This document shows, one piece after another, positions 26,885 through 35,228 of a DNA stretch of 64,000 nt (within the stretch, counting starts at the first letter, position 1; each line of letters begins with the position of its first letter). Under the pieces are notes generated by a model. It was not told the origin of the DNA. It did no database searches and saw nothing but the letters and a program-made list of their open reading frames with translations. The DNA lies in assembly GCF_019443085.1 (NCBI RefSeq), contig NZ_JAHZIL010000005.1, forward strand, positions 1-64,000. The letters run 5' to 3'. This DNA is from Marinobacter sp. F4218 (lineage in GTDB: Bacteria > Pseudomonadota > Gammaproteobacteria > Pseudomonadales > Oleiphilaceae). The position numbers and the translations under genes are program-made.

Positions 26885-26908
26885 ATAGAGGGTGAGAGCC
26901 CCGTACAC
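26885..26908 (+). promoter_or_regulatory. 23S rRNA-like element upstream of rplC (candidate ribosomal-protein binding site)
   Basis: The first half is ATAGAGGGTGAGAGCC and the second CCGTACAC. Compared with my memory of E. coli 23S rRNA domain I (about nt 300-325), it matches 22 of 24 positions, differing by G for C at two sites. The GGG-TGAGAG-CCC core of rRNA helix 19 is kept. It ends two bases before AAGAGGTG, the rplC ribosome binding site. The helix 18-20 region is a known L4 contact, and rplD (L4) is two genes on, so autoregulation by L4 is the leading hypothesis. L24 and L3 are alternatives. Confidence 0.6.
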
Positions 26909-26922
26909 TTAAGAGGTGAAAC

Positions 26923-27561
26923 ATGGCAATTGGTGTTGTCGGTCGTAAGGCCGGTATGACCCGTATTTTTACGGAAGATGGGCAGGCGCTGCCCGTAACG
27001 GTAATCGAGGTTGAGCCCAACCGGATTACCCAAATCAAGACTCTTGAAAACGATGGCTATCGAGCCGTTCAGGTTACTGTAGGCACTCGTCGTTCCTCCC
27101 GTGTAACCAAGAGTGAAGCAGGCCATTTTGCCAAGGCGGGCGTTGAAGCCGGTCGTGGTATGTGGGAGTTCCGTTTGGCTGAAGGCGAAGGTGAAGACCT
27201 TGCAGCCGGTGGCGAGATTACTGCTTCCGTCTTTGAAGATGGCCAGGTTGTTGATGCTGTTGGTCAGTCCAAAGGTAAGGGTTTTCAGGGCGGCGTGAAG
27301 CGTTGGAATTTTTCCATGCAGGACGCTACCCACGGTAACTCCCTCTCTCACCGTGCTCCGGGTTCCATTGGTCAGAACCAGACTCCGGGTAAGGTATTCA
27401 AGGGCAAAAAGATGGCGGGCCAGATGGGTAATGCACAGGTCACCGTGCAGAACCTGAAAATTGTCCGTGTCGACGCCGAGCGCAACCTGCTGCTGGTGAG
27501 TGGTGCCGTACCCGGCGCAACTGGCGGCGATGTTGTCATCAAGCCTGCAGTTAAAGCCTGA
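26923..27561 (+). CDS. rplC: 50S ribosomal protein L3
   Basis: 212 residues (MAIGVVGRKAGMTRIFTEDG). It is an early assembly protein near the peptidyl transferase centre. The loop with GNSLSHRAPGSIGQNQTPG, which carries the usual methylated Gln, is present. AAGAGGTG lies upstream. Confidence 0.98.
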   Translation: MAIGVVGRKAGMTRIFTEDGQALPVTVIEVEPNRITQIKTLENDGYRAVQVTVGTRRSSRVTKSEAGHFAKAGVEAGRGMWEFRLAEGEGEDLAAGGEITASVFEDGQVVDAVGQSKGKGFQGGVKRWNFSMQDATHGNSLSHRAPGSIGQNQTPGKVFKGKKMAGQMGNAQVTVQNLKIVRVDAERNLLLVSGAVPGATGGDVVIKPAVKA

Positions 27562-27572
27562 GGAGCGGTGCG

Positions 27573-28178
27573 ATGGAATTGACTATTACAGGTAGCGGCA
27601 AGGGGATTTCTGTTTCCGACGCCGCATTCGCCAAAGATTTTAACGAGTCGCTGGTTCACCAGGTGGTTACTGCTTATATGGCAGCGGGCCGTCAGGGCAC
27701 CAAGGCTCAGAAGACGCGTTCCGAAGTCAGCGGTGGCGGTAAGAAGCCTTGGCGTCAGAAGGGCACCGGTCGTGCCCGTGCGGGTACCATTCGTAGCCCG
27801 ATCTGGCGTTCAGGTGGTGTCACTTTTGCGGCCAAACCTCGTGGTTTTGAGCAAAAGGTTAACCGCAAAATGTACCGCGCAGCGATGCGCTCCATTTTTT
27901 CCGAGCTGGTTCGCCAAGAGCGTCTCGTGGTTGTTGATGACATGAATGTCGACAGCCCCAAGACCAAGGCATTCAATGCCAAGCTGAAGGACATCGGTGT
28001 GAGCAATGCACTGATTCTGTCAGACAGTGTTGAGCAGAACCTGCATCTGGCGTCCCGCAACATCCCACACGTCGATGTGCGCGATATTGCCGGCCTGGAC
28101 CCGGTCAGCCTGGTTGCCTACGAGAATGTTGTGGTGACTGTGCCCGCTCTGAAGAAGATCGAGGAGATGCTGGGATGA
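27573..28178 (+). CDS. rplD: 50S ribosomal protein L4
   Basis: 201 residues. It lines the exit tunnel through its extended loop (KKPWRQKGTGRARAGTIRSP). In E. coli L4 regulates the S10 operon by binding the leader RNA. Here a 23S-like element upstream of rplC may serve that role. The stop overlaps the rplW start by ATGA. Confidence 0.98.
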   Translation: MELTITGSGKGISVSDAAFAKDFNESLVHQVVTAYMAAGRQGTKAQKTRSEVSGGGKKPWRQKGTGRARAGTIRSPIWRSGGVTFAAKPRGFEQKVNRKMYRAAMRSIFSELVRQERLVVVDDMNVDSPKTKAFNAKLKDIGVSNALILSDSVEQNLHLASRNIPHVDVRDIAGLDPVSLVAYENVVVTVPALKKIEEMLG

Positions 28179-28468
28179 ATCAGGAACGTATTTACAAGGT
28201 CCTGCTTGGACCACACGTATCTGAAAAAGCATCTCTGGTGGCCGAGCATGGCCAGGTTGTGTTCCGGGTCGCCCCGGATGCCACCAAGCCGGAGATCAAG
28301 AAAGCCGTTGAGCAGCTGTTCAACGTCACCGTAGAAGGTGTTCAGGTTCTGAACCGTAAGGGTAAGCTCAAGCGCACTATCCGCGGGTTCGGCAAGCGTA
28401 ATGACATTCGTAAGGCTTACGTAAAGCTGGCAGAAGGTCAGGACATCGATTTTCTGGATGTGGAATAA
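28175..28468 (+). CDS. rplW: 50S ribosomal protein L23
   Basis: 97 residues. It sits at the tunnel exit and docks trigger factor and SRP. It is coupled to rplD by a four-base overlap. LLGPHVSEKA and the rRNA-binding loop NRKGKLKRTIRGFGKR are present. Confidence 0.98.
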   Translation: MNQERIYKVLLGPHVSEKASLVAEHGQVVFRVAPDATKPEIKKAVEQLFNVTVEGVQVLNRKGKLKRTIRGFGKRNDIRKAYVKLAEGQDIDFLDVE

Positions 28469-28485
28469 GGTAAAGGGGTCGTAAT

Positions 28486-29313
28486 ATGCCGATCGTCAAA
28501 ACCAAACCAACATCTGCCGGACGCCGTCACGTTGTAAAGCTTTACAACCCGGATCTGCACACTGGGCGCCCCTACGAGCCGTTGGTAGAAAGAAAGAACA
28601 AGACGGGTGGTCGTAATAATGCAGGCCGCATTACTACTCGTCACACTGGTGGTGGTCATAAAAAACACTACCGCGTTATTGATTTTAAGCGGACCAAAGA
28701 TGGTATCCCGGCGGTCATTGAGCGCCTGGAATACGATCCTAACCGCTCCGCGCACATCGCGCTGGTTAAGTATGCCGATGGCGAGCGTCGTTACATTATC
28801 GCTCCCAAAGGTATGCAAATCGGTGATCCTGTGCGCTCCGGTATCGACGCGCCAATCAAAGTGGGCAGCACGCTGCCGCTCCGGAACATTCCGGTCGGTT
28901 CCGTGATCCACTGCGTCGAACTCAAGCCTGGCAAAGGTGCTCAGCTGGCTCGCTCTGCGGGCGCATCCGTACAGCTGGTAGCGCGTGAAGGTGCATATGC
29001 CACCATCCGCCTGCGTTCAGGTGAAATGCGTAAGGTGCTTGTAGATTGCCGTGCAACGCTGGGTGAAGTATCCAACAGCGAGCACAGCCTCAAGCAGCTT
29101 GGTAAAGCGGGTGCATCACGTTGGCGCGGCAAACGGCCAACAGTACGTGGTGTTGCTATGAACCCAGTTGACCACCCACATGGTGGTGGTGAAGGGCGTA
29201 CCTCTGGCGGGCGTCACCCGGTTACTCCGTGGGGTGTTCCGACCAAAGGGCATAAGACTCGTAAGAACAAGCGTACTGACAAAATGATAGTACGTCGTCG
29301 TTCGGCCAAGTAA
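28486..29313 (+). CDS. rplB: 50S ribosomal protein L2
   Basis: 275 residues. It is required for subunit association and peptidyl transferase. GVAMNPVDHPHGGGEGRTSG, with the conserved His, is intact. It lies in the S10 operon between rplW and rpsS. Confidence 0.98.
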   Translation: MPIVKTKPTSAGRRHVVKLYNPDLHTGRPYEPLVERKNKTGGRNNAGRITTRHTGGGHKKHYRVIDFKRTKDGIPAVIERLEYDPNRSAHIALVKYADGERRYIIAPKGMQIGDPVRSGIDAPIKVGSTLPLRNIPVGSVIHCVELKPGKGAQLARSAGASVQLVAREGAYATIRLRSGEMRKVLVDCRATLGEVSNSEHSLKQLGKAGASRWRGKRPTVRGVAMNPVDHPHGGGEGRTSGGRHPVTPWGVPTKGHKTRKNKRTDKMIVRRRSAK

Positions 29314-29336
29314 ACGACTACATAGAGGTAATTGCT

Positions 29337-29612
29337 GTGCCACGTTCTTTGAAGAAAGGTCCTTTTATAGACCTGCATCTGTTGAAGAAGGTCGAGGCAG
29401 CTCTGGAAGCTAACGACAAGCGGCCGATCAAAACCTGGTCCCGCCGGTCGACAGTCTTCCCAGAGATGGTAGGCCTGACCATTGCAGTCCACAACGGCAA
29501 GCAGCACGTGCCGGTTTATGTCACCGAAGATATGGTTGGACATAAGCTGGGTGAGTTCGCGGCAACGCGTACTTATCGTGGTCATGCGGCCGACAAGAAA
29601 GCTAAACGCTGA
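29337..29612 (+). CDS. rpsS: 30S ribosomal protein S19
   Basis: 91 residues starting at GTG 29337 (PRSLKKGPFIDLHLLKKVE). It is a 30S head protein that pairs with S13. An AGAGGTAATT site lies upstream. Confidence 0.97.
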   Translation: MPRSLKKGPFIDLHLLKKVEAALEANDKRPIKTWSRRSTVFPEMVGLTIAVHNGKQHVPVYVTEDMVGHKLGEFAATRTYRGHAADKKAKR

Positions 29613-29628
29613 TTGTGAGGGAATAGAA

Positions 29629-29961
29629 ATGGAAGTAGCAGCCAAGTATAAGGGCGCTAACCTCTCAGCTCAGAAAGCACGTCTTGTCGCTGACCAAGTA
29701 CGCGGCAAGGCTGTTGAGGATGCCCTGAACATTCTGACTTTTAGCCCAAAGAAGGCGGCGGTCGTACTCAAGAAAGCTCTTGAGTCCGCCATCGCCAACG
29801 CTGAGCACAATGAAGGTCTGGACGTTGACGAACTGCGGGTTTCCACCGTGATGGTGGATGAGGGTCCGACGCTCAAGCGAATCAAAGCTCGAGCCAAGGG
29901 GCGCGCTGATCGGATTTTCAAGCGCACCTGCCATATCACCGTCAAGGTCGCCGACAAGTAG
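29629..29961 (+). CDS. rplV: 50S ribosomal protein L22
   Basis: 110 residues from ATG 29629 (MEVAAKYKGANLSAQKARLV), after GTGAGGGAA. Its beta-hairpin (RIKARAKGRADRIFKR) reaches the tunnel constriction where macrolides act; no duplication or deletion is visible there. Length equals that of E. coli. Confidence 0.97.
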   Translation: MEVAAKYKGANLSAQKARLVADQVRGKAVEDALNILTFSPKKAAVVLKKALESAIANAEHNEGLDVDELRVSTVMVDEGPTLKRIKARAKGRADRIFKRTCHITVKVADK

Positions 29962-29972
29962 GAGATGCTCAG

Positions 29973-30656
29973 ATGGGTCATAAAGTAAATCCAACCGGCA
30001 TTCGCCTGGGTGTGATCAAAGAGCACAACTCAGTCTGGTATGCCGACAAGAAGGAATACTCACAAAACCTGCTGAACGATATTCAGGTTCGTGAGTTTCT
30101 GGACAAGCGTCTGGTGAAGGCGTCTGTCAGCAAGATTGTGATCGAGCGCCCTGCTCAGAACGCCCGTATCACGATCCATACTGCCCGTCCCGGTATTGTT
30201 ATCGGTAAGAAGGGTGAAGATGTTGATCGTCTGCGTCGTGAAGTCGGCGACATGATGGGTGTGCCTGTGCACATCAACATCGAAGAAGTCCGCAAACCGG
30301 ACCTGGATGCCCGCCTGGTAGCGCAAAACGTTGCCGGCCAGCTGGAGCGTCGTGTGATGTTCCGTCGCGCCATGAAGCGCGCGGTTCAGAATGCCATGCG
30401 TCAAGGCGCCAAGGGTATCAAGATCCAGGTAGGCGGTCGTCTCGGGGGTGCTGAAATTGCGCGTTCCGAGTGGTATCGCGAAGGTCGTGTACCTCTGCAC
30501 ACGCTGCGTGCAGATATTGATTACGCAACCTACGAAGCGCATACCACTTACGGCGTAATCGGCGTCAAGGTATGGATCTTCAAAGGTGAGATTCTTGGTG
30601 GTATGGAGCAGGTCCGTGCTGACAAGAAAGCCTCTGGGAAGAAAGGTTCTAAGTAA
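29973..30656 (+). CDS. rpsC: 30S ribosomal protein S3
   Basis: 227 residues (MGHKVNPTGIRLGVIKEHNS). It is part of the mRNA entry helicase. The KH-domain motif VIGKKGEDVDRLR is present. The C-terminal tail is basic. Confidence 0.98.
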   Translation: MGHKVNPTGIRLGVIKEHNSVWYADKKEYSQNLLNDIQVREFLDKRLVKASVSKIVIERPAQNARITIHTARPGIVIGKKGEDVDRLRREVGDMMGVPVHINIEEVRKPDLDARLVAQNVAGQLERRVMFRRAMKRAVQNAMRQGAKGIKIQVGGRLGGAEIARSEWYREGRVPLHTLRADIDYATYEAHTTYGVIGVKVWIFKGEILGGMEQVRADKKASGKKGSK

Positions 30657-30668
30657 AGGGGCACTCTT

Positions 30669-31082
30669 ATGCTGCAACCAAAACGCACCAAATTCCGCAA
30701 GGTAATGAAAGGCCGTAACACCGGTCTTGCTCACCGCGCCAACAAGGTGAGCTTCGGTGAATACGGATTGAAGGCGACCAGTCGGGGGCGTATAACTGCG
30801 CGCCAGATTGAGGCGGCACGTCGTACTATGACTCGCCGCATCAAGCGGGGCGGAAAGATCTGGATCCGGATTTTCCCGGACAAACCTATCTCCAGCAAGC
30901 CGCTTGAAGTTCGAATGGGTAAAGGTAAAGGTTCTGTCGAGTATTGGGTGGCTGAAATTCAGCCAGGCCGCATGCTCTACGAGATGGAAGGCGTTGCTGA
31001 AGACGTAGCACGCGACGCGTTCACACTCGCTGCGGCCAAACTGCCGGTACAGACCACCTTTGTAACGAGGACGGTGATGTGA
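30669..31082 (+). CDS. rplP: 50S ribosomal protein L16
   Basis: 137 residues (MLQPKRTKFRKVMKGRN). It helps position the A-site tRNA. It contains the arginine that is hydroxylated in E. coli, in a KPISSKPLEVRMGKGKG context. Its TGA shares a base with the ATG of rpmC. Confidence 0.98.
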   Translation: MLQPKRTKFRKVMKGRNTGLAHRANKVSFGEYGLKATSRGRITARQIEAARRTMTRRIKRGGKIWIRIFPDKPISSKPLEVRMGKGKGSVEYWVAEIQPGRMLYEMEGVAEDVARDAFTLAAAKLPVQTTFVTRTVM

Positions 31083-31273
31083 TGAAAGCAACAGAGCTGC
31101 GTGATAAGTCAGTCGAGGAGCTGAACAAAGAGCTGATCGACCTCCTGAAGGAGCAGTTCAACCTGCGCATGCGTAAGGCGACAGGTCAGCTGAATCAGTC
31201 TCACCTTCTCGGCAAGGTGAAGCGCGAGATCGCTCGCGTGAAAACAGTATTGAACGAAAAGGCAGGACAGTGA
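31082..31273 (+). CDS. rpmC: 50S ribosomal protein L29
   Basis: 63 residues from ATG 31082 (MKATELRDKSVEELNKEL), the same length as E. coli. A GTG three bases earlier is in frame but would add an unusual residue. It lies near the tunnel exit beside L23. Confidence 0.97.
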   Translation: MKATELRDKSVEELNKELIDLLKEQFNLRMRKATGQLNQSHLLGKVKREIARVKTVLNEKAGQ

Positions 31274-31274
31274 C

Positions 31275-31541
31275 ATGACCGAAGCTACCCAAACTGCCAG
31301 AACTCTGAGCGGCAAGGTCGTGAGCAACAAGATGGAGAAATCCATCGTCGTTCTGGTCGAGCGTCAGGTGAAGCATCCTCTGTACGGTAAGTACATGAAG
31401 CGCTCTACCAAGATCCATGCTCACGATGAGAGCAATCAGTGCAACGTCGGTGACACTGTGACCATTCAGGAAACCCGTCCGGTCTCAAAGACCAAGAGCT
31501 GGGCCCTGGTGGAAGTGACCGAACGTGCATCTAAGGTGTAA
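31275..31541 (+). CDS. rpsQ: 30S ribosomal protein S17
   Basis: 88 residues, an early 16S 5'-domain binder of OB fold, with VVSNKMEKSIVVLVERQVKH. It is the last gene of the classical S10 operon. Only 18 bases separate it from rplN and no separate spc promoter was seen. Confidence 0.97.
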   Translation: MTEATQTARTLSGKVVSNKMEKSIVVLVERQVKHPLYGKYMKRSTKIHAHDESNQCNVGDTVTIQETRPVSKTKSWALVEVTERASKV

Positions 31542-31559
31542 TTCGCCCGGAGAACAACC

Positions 31560-31928
31560 ATGATTCAGACTCAAACAATGCTTGAAGTCGCGGATAACAG
31601 CGGTGCGCGTCAGGTGATGTGCATCAAGGTCCTGGGCGGTTCACATCGGCGTTATGCCAGCGTAGGGGATATCATCAAGGTGACCGTCAAGGAAGCCATC
31701 CCCCGCGGTAAAGTGAAGAAAGGCCAGGTCCTGAAAGCTGTCGTGGTACGCACTCGCAAGGGTGTTCGCCGTCCCGACGGTTCGCTGATCCGTTTCGACG
31801 GAAATGCGGCAGTACTTCTGAACAATCAGGACGCTCCTATTGGTACCCGTATCTTCGGACCGGTTACCCGTGAACTGCGTAATGAGAAGTTCATGAAAAT
31901 TATCTCACTGGCACCCGAAGTACTTTAA
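31560..31928 (+). CDS. rplN: 50S ribosomal protein L14
   Basis: 122 residues (MIQTQTMLEVADNSGARQVM), exactly the usual length. It forms an intersubunit bridge and is the RsfS binding site. It is the first gene of the spc set. Confidence 0.98.
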   Translation: MIQTQTMLEVADNSGARQVMCIKVLGGSHRRYASVGDIIKVTVKEAIPRGKVKKGQVLKAVVVRTRKGVRRPDGSLIRFDGNAAVLLNNQDAPIGTRIFGPVTRELRNEKFMKIISLAPEVL

Positions 31929-31945
31929 AGGACCAGAGGCCGGTT

Positions 31946-32266
31946 ATGAAAAAGATCAAACGAGATGACGAAGTAATCGTCACCACGGGGAAAGATAAAG
32001 GCAAACGTGGTAAAGTCCTGAAGGTTCAGGACGATGGCCGTATGGTTGTTTCTGGGATCAACATGATCAAGAAGCACACCAAGCCGAACCCGATGCTGGG
32101 CACCCCAGGTGGCATCGTCGAAAAAGAAGCACCTATCCAGGCTTCCAACGTGGCTATTTTTAATCCGCAGACCGGCAAGGCCGATCGTGTAGGCTTCCAG
32201 ATTAAGGAAGACGGCGCGAAAGTGCGGATCTTCAAGTCCACGAACGAAGCTGTCGATAACCAGTAA
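31946..32266 (+). CDS. rplX: 50S ribosomal protein L24
   Basis: 106 residues. It is an assembly initiator that binds 23S domain I. The KOW motif runs DDEVIVTTGKDKGKRGKVLK. It is a second candidate ligand for the domain-I-like element at 26885. Confidence 0.97.
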   Translation: MKKIKRDDEVIVTTGKDKGKRGKVLKVQDDGRMVVSGINMIKKHTKPNPMLGTPGGIVEKEAPIQASNVAIFNPQTGKADRVGFQIKEDGAKVRIFKSTNEAVDNQ

Positions 32267-32281
32267 GCGGTGGTGGTTACG

Positions 32282-32821
32282 ATGCTTAACATGAAAGAGC
32301 AGTACAGTAAGGAAGTGGTACCCGCCCTGCAGAAAGAGTTCGGCTACAAGAACGTTATGCAGGTGCCGCGTATCGAAAAGATCACCCTTAACATGGGTGT
32401 CGGCGAAGCGGTTGGTGACAAGAAACTGATTGAAAATGCCGTGGCGGATCTCGAGCGCCTGGCAGGTCAGAAAGTTGTGGTCACCAAGGCACGTAAATCC
32501 GTTGCGGGTTTCAAAATCCGTGAAGGTTGGCCGATCGGTTGCAAGGTTACTCTGCGCGGCGAACGTATGTGGGACTTTTTTGATCGCCTGGTTCACATTG
32601 CGGTTCCTCGCATTCGTGACTTCCGTGGTCTGAATCCCAAGTCGTTCGACGGTCGTGGTAACTACAGCATGGGCGTGCGTGAGCAGATCATTTTCCCTGA
32701 GATCGAGTACGACAAAGTCGACAAGATCCGTGGTCTGGACATCACCATTACCACCACTGCCGGTACCGACGATGAAGGTCGCGAACTGCTGAAAGCTTTC
32801 GGCTTTCCGTTCAAGAGATAA
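32282..32821 (+). CDS. rplE: 50S ribosomal protein L5
   Basis: 179 residues from ATG 32282, matching the E. coli length; GTG 32270 in frame is less likely because its extra residues have no counterpart. It binds 5S rRNA. ITLNMGVGEA and the P-site loop region are present. Confidence 0.97.
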   Translation: MLNMKEQYSKEVVPALQKEFGYKNVMQVPRIEKITLNMGVGEAVGDKKLIENAVADLERLAGQKVVVTKARKSVAGFKIREGWPIGCKVTLRGERMWDFFDRLVHIAVPRIRDFRGLNPKSFDGRGNYSMGVREQIIFPEIEYDKVDKIRGLDITITTTAGTDDEGRELLKAFGFPFKR

Positions 32822-32834
32822 AGGAACGAGTGTA

Positions 32835-33140
32835 ATGGCTAAGGTTTCCATGAAGAACCGTGAGCTCAAGCGCGAAAAGACCGTTGCGAAGTTTGCAGCG
32901 AAGCGTGCGGAGCTCAAGGCGATTATCAAGAACCCCAATACCAGCGATGATGACCGTTGGGATGCGCAGATGAAGCTTCAACAGCTTCCTCGTGACGCAA
33001 GCCCGTCGCGTCTTCGTAATCGTTGCCAGGTGACTGGTCGTCCCCATGGCGTTCTGCGCAAGTTCGAGCTTTCTCGGATTAAACTCCGTGAATACGGCAT
33101 GCGCGGTGACGTTCCGGGCCTGACCAAGGCAAGCTGGTAA
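32835..33140 (+). CDS. rpsN: 30S ribosomal protein S14, zinc-free form
   Basis: 101 residues. It lacks the paired CxxC zinc ligands of the short form: only one Cys is seen, in RNRCQVTGRPHG. It is the long C-minus type and does not need zinc. A structured 88-base gap follows before rpsH. Confidence 0.97.
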   Translation: MAKVSMKNRELKREKTVAKFAAKRAELKAIIKNPNTSDDDRWDAQMKLQQLPRDASPSRLRNRCQVTGRPHGVLRKFELSRIKLREYGMRGDVPGLTKASW

Positions 33141-33143
33141 GAT

Positions 33144-33196
33144 AGGCACCCGAACTTCGGTCGGGTGCCTGTTGGTAAGCGGTGCGGCACGCCGCT
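33144..33196 (+). promoter_or_regulatory. Double hairpin between rpsN and rpsH
   Basis: AGGCACCCGA (33144-33153) and TCGGGTGCCT (33161-33170) form a 10 bp perfect stem with a CUUCGG-containing loop. AGCGGTG (33178-33184) and CGCCGCT (33190-33196) form a second stem with one G-T pair. Neither is followed by a T run. The gap is much longer than other spc-operon gaps, so a regulatory or processing role is likely; the ligand is unknown. Confidence 0.5.
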
Positions 33197-33228
33197 GCAC
33201 AACTAAAAAGATCAGGAGCCTCATACCA

Positions 33229-33621
33229 ATGAGTATGCAAGACACGCTTGCGGATATGTTTACTCGTATCCGTAATGCACAGATGGCGTCTAAGACAGAT
33301 GTTACGATGCCGTCTTCAAAGATGAAGATCTCCGTGGCCCAAGTCCTCAAGGACGAAGGTTACGTTGAGGAATTTTCCGTTTCAGCCGACGCGAAACCCG
33401 AGCTGACGATCACTCTGAAATATTTCGGTGGTAAGCCGGTTATTGAAGAGATCAAGCGGGTCAGCCGTCCGAGTCTGCGCCAATACAAAGGCGCTGGGGA
33501 ACTGCCGAAAGTATCCGGTGGTCTGGGAGTCGCGATTGTCTCAACGTCCAAGGGCGTTATGACAGACCGCGCCGCACGAGCTGCTGGCGTGGGTGGCGAA
33601 GTCATCTGCACCGTATTCTAG
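33229..33621 (+). CDS. rpsH: 30S ribosomal protein S8
   Basis: 130 residues from ATG 33229 (MSMQDTLADMFTRIRNAQ), after CAGGAG; the length equals E. coli. It is a central-domain 16S binder and the spc operon autoregulator in E. coli, where it acts at the rplX-rplE junction. I saw no clear S8 site at that junction here. Confidence 0.97.
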   Translation: MSMQDTLADMFTRIRNAQMASKTDVTMPSSKMKISVAQVLKDEGYVEEFSVSADAKPELTITLKYFGGKPVIEEIKRVSRPSLRQYKGAGELPKVSGGLGVAIVSTSKGVMTDRAARAAGVGGEVICTVF

Positions 33622-33630
33622 GAGATACAC

Positions 33631-34164
33631 ATGTCCAGGGTTGCCAATAATCCTGTCGTGCTGCCTTCCGGTGTTGAGGTTAAGCTGAACGGACAGGAAA
33701 TTAGTGTGAAGGGTTCCAAGGGAGCGCTTCAGTTCACCATTCACCAGGCGGTCGAAGTAACGCAGGAAGAAAATGTTCTGCGTTTCATTGCTCGCGATGG
33801 TGCTACAAAGTCCCGCGCTCTTGCTGGTACTACTCGTGCATTGGTCAACAATATGGTGACCGGTGTATCCACAGGCTTTGAGCGTAAGCTCCAGCTGACG
33901 GGCGTAGGTTACCGTGCCCAGGCGCAAGGTAAGAAGCTCAATCTGACACTGGGGTTTTCTCACCCGGTCGAGTATGAGCTGCCCGAGGGGATTACCGCAG
34001 AAACTCCGTCCAATACGGAAGTTGTGATTCGCGGTATCGACAAGCAACAGGTTGGCCAGGTCGCTGCTGATGTCCGCGCGTTCCGTCCGCCCGAGCCTTA
34101 CAAGGGCAAAGGTGTTCGTTATGCGGATGAGCAGGTCAGACGCAAAGAAGCCAAGAAGAAATAA
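33631..34164 (+). CDS. rplF: 50S ribosomal protein L6
   Basis: 177 residues (MSRVANNPVVLPSGVEVKL). It lies near the sarcin-ricin loop. The C-terminal signature PEPYKGKGVRY is present. Confidence 0.98.
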   Translation: MSRVANNPVVLPSGVEVKLNGQEISVKGSKGALQFTIHQAVEVTQEENVLRFIARDGATKSRALAGTTRALVNNMVTGVSTGFERKLQLTGVGYRAQAQGKKLNLTLGFSHPVEYELPEGITAETPSNTEVVIRGIDKQQVGQVAADVRAFRPPEPYKGKGVRYADEQVRRKEAKKK

Positions 34165-34173
34165 GGCGGGACT

Positions 34174-34521
34174 ATGAGCGCGAATAACGAAAGATTGCGT
34201 CGCGCACGCAAAGTGCGCATGAAGATCCGTGAACTGGGTACCAATCGTCTGTGTGTTCATCGCACACCGCGTCACATGTACGCCCAGGTCACGACTGCAG
34301 ATGGCAGCAAGGTTATTGCCACTGCCTCCACGTTGGATAAGGAACTGCGCCAGGGTGCAACCGGTAACGTGGACGCTGCCAAAAAGGTCGGTCAGCTGAT
34401 TGCTGAACGCGCCAAGGCAGCAGGAGTTGAGCAGGTTGCTTTTGACCGCTCCGGTTACCGTTATCACGGCCGCATTCAGGCTCTGGCCGACGCAGCCCGT
34501 GAAGCTGGCTTGCAATTCTAA
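34174..34521 (+). CDS. rplR: 50S ribosomal protein L18
   Basis: 115 residues (E. coli 117). It binds 5S rRNA with L5. LGTNRLCVHRTPRHMYAQV and the C-terminal FDRSGYRYHGRIQALADAAR are typical. Confidence 0.97.
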   Translation: MSANNERLRRARKVRMKIRELGTNRLCVHRTPRHMYAQVTTADGSKVIATASTLDKELRQGATGNVDAAKKVGQLIAERAKAAGVEQVAFDRSGYRYHGRIQALADAAREAGLQF

Positions 34522-34533
34522 GAGGTGGAGAAG

Positions 34534-35034
34534 ATGAGCGTTAACGAACAGAAGGCGCCTGAGCTCCAGGAGAAGCTGGTTCAGGTCAATCGTGTCGCCA
34601 AGGTTGTAAAGGGTGGCCGTATTTTCGCCTTCACCGCACTGACTGTAGTGGGTGATGGTAAAGGTCGCGTTGGTTTTGGTCGTGGTAAGGCGCGTGAAGT
34701 GCCGGTCGCCATTCAGAAGGCCATGGAAGCTGCGCGCAAGAACATGGTCGACGTACCGCTGGACGGCACCACTCTTCAGTACCCGGTGAAGGCTCAGCAT
34801 GGCGGCTCCAAGGTCTACATGCAGCCGGCCTCCGAAGGTACGGGTATCATCGCCGGTGGCGCGATGCGCGCCGTCCTGGAGGTGGCAGGTGTTCAGAACG
34901 TACTGTCCAAGTGTTACGGGTCTACCAACCCGGTGAACGTGGTACGTTCCACCATCAAGGGTCTCCAGGCAACACAAGCGCCTGAAGATATTGCAGCCAA
35001 GCGCGGTAAGACCGTGGAAGAGATTCTGGGTTGA
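34534..35034 (+). CDS. rpsE: 30S ribosomal protein S5
   Basis: 166 residues from ATG 34534 with AGAGGTGGAGA upstream; a GTG at 34525 lies inside that binding region. It acts in decoding accuracy and mRNA unwinding. The double-stranded RNA binding fold with VVKGGRIFAFTALTVVGDGK is present. Confidence 0.97.
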   Translation: MSVNEQKAPELQEKLVQVNRVAKVVKGGRIFAFTALTVVGDGKGRVGFGRGKAREVPVAIQKAMEAARKNMVDVPLDGTTLQYPVKAQHGGSKVYMQPASEGTGIIAGGAMRAVLEVAGVQNVLSKCYGSTNPVNVVRSTIKGLQATQAPEDIAAKRGKTVEEILG

Positions 35035-35038
35035 AGTC

Positions 35039-35227
35039 ATGGCGAACGCAAAAACGATCAAAGTAACTCTGACCCGCAGCCCTATCGGCTGTCAGCCCAA
35101 GCACAAATTGTGCGTCAAGGGCCTGGGTCTTCGTAAAATCGGTCATACCGTGGAAGTGGAGGATACTCCTTCCATTCGCGGCATGATCAACCGGGTGGAT
35201 TACCTGGTTCGGGTTGAGGAGAACTAA
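35039..35227 (+). CDS. rpmD: 50S ribosomal protein L30
   Basis: 62 residues from ATG 35039 (MANAKTIKVTLTRSPIGC), four bases after rpsE. It is a small 50S protein with VKGLGLRKIGHTVEVEDTPS. Confidence 0.97.
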   Translation: MANAKTIKVTLTRSPIGCQPKHKLCVKGLGLRKIGHTVEVEDTPSIRGMINRVDYLVRVEEN

Positions 35228-35228
35228 G

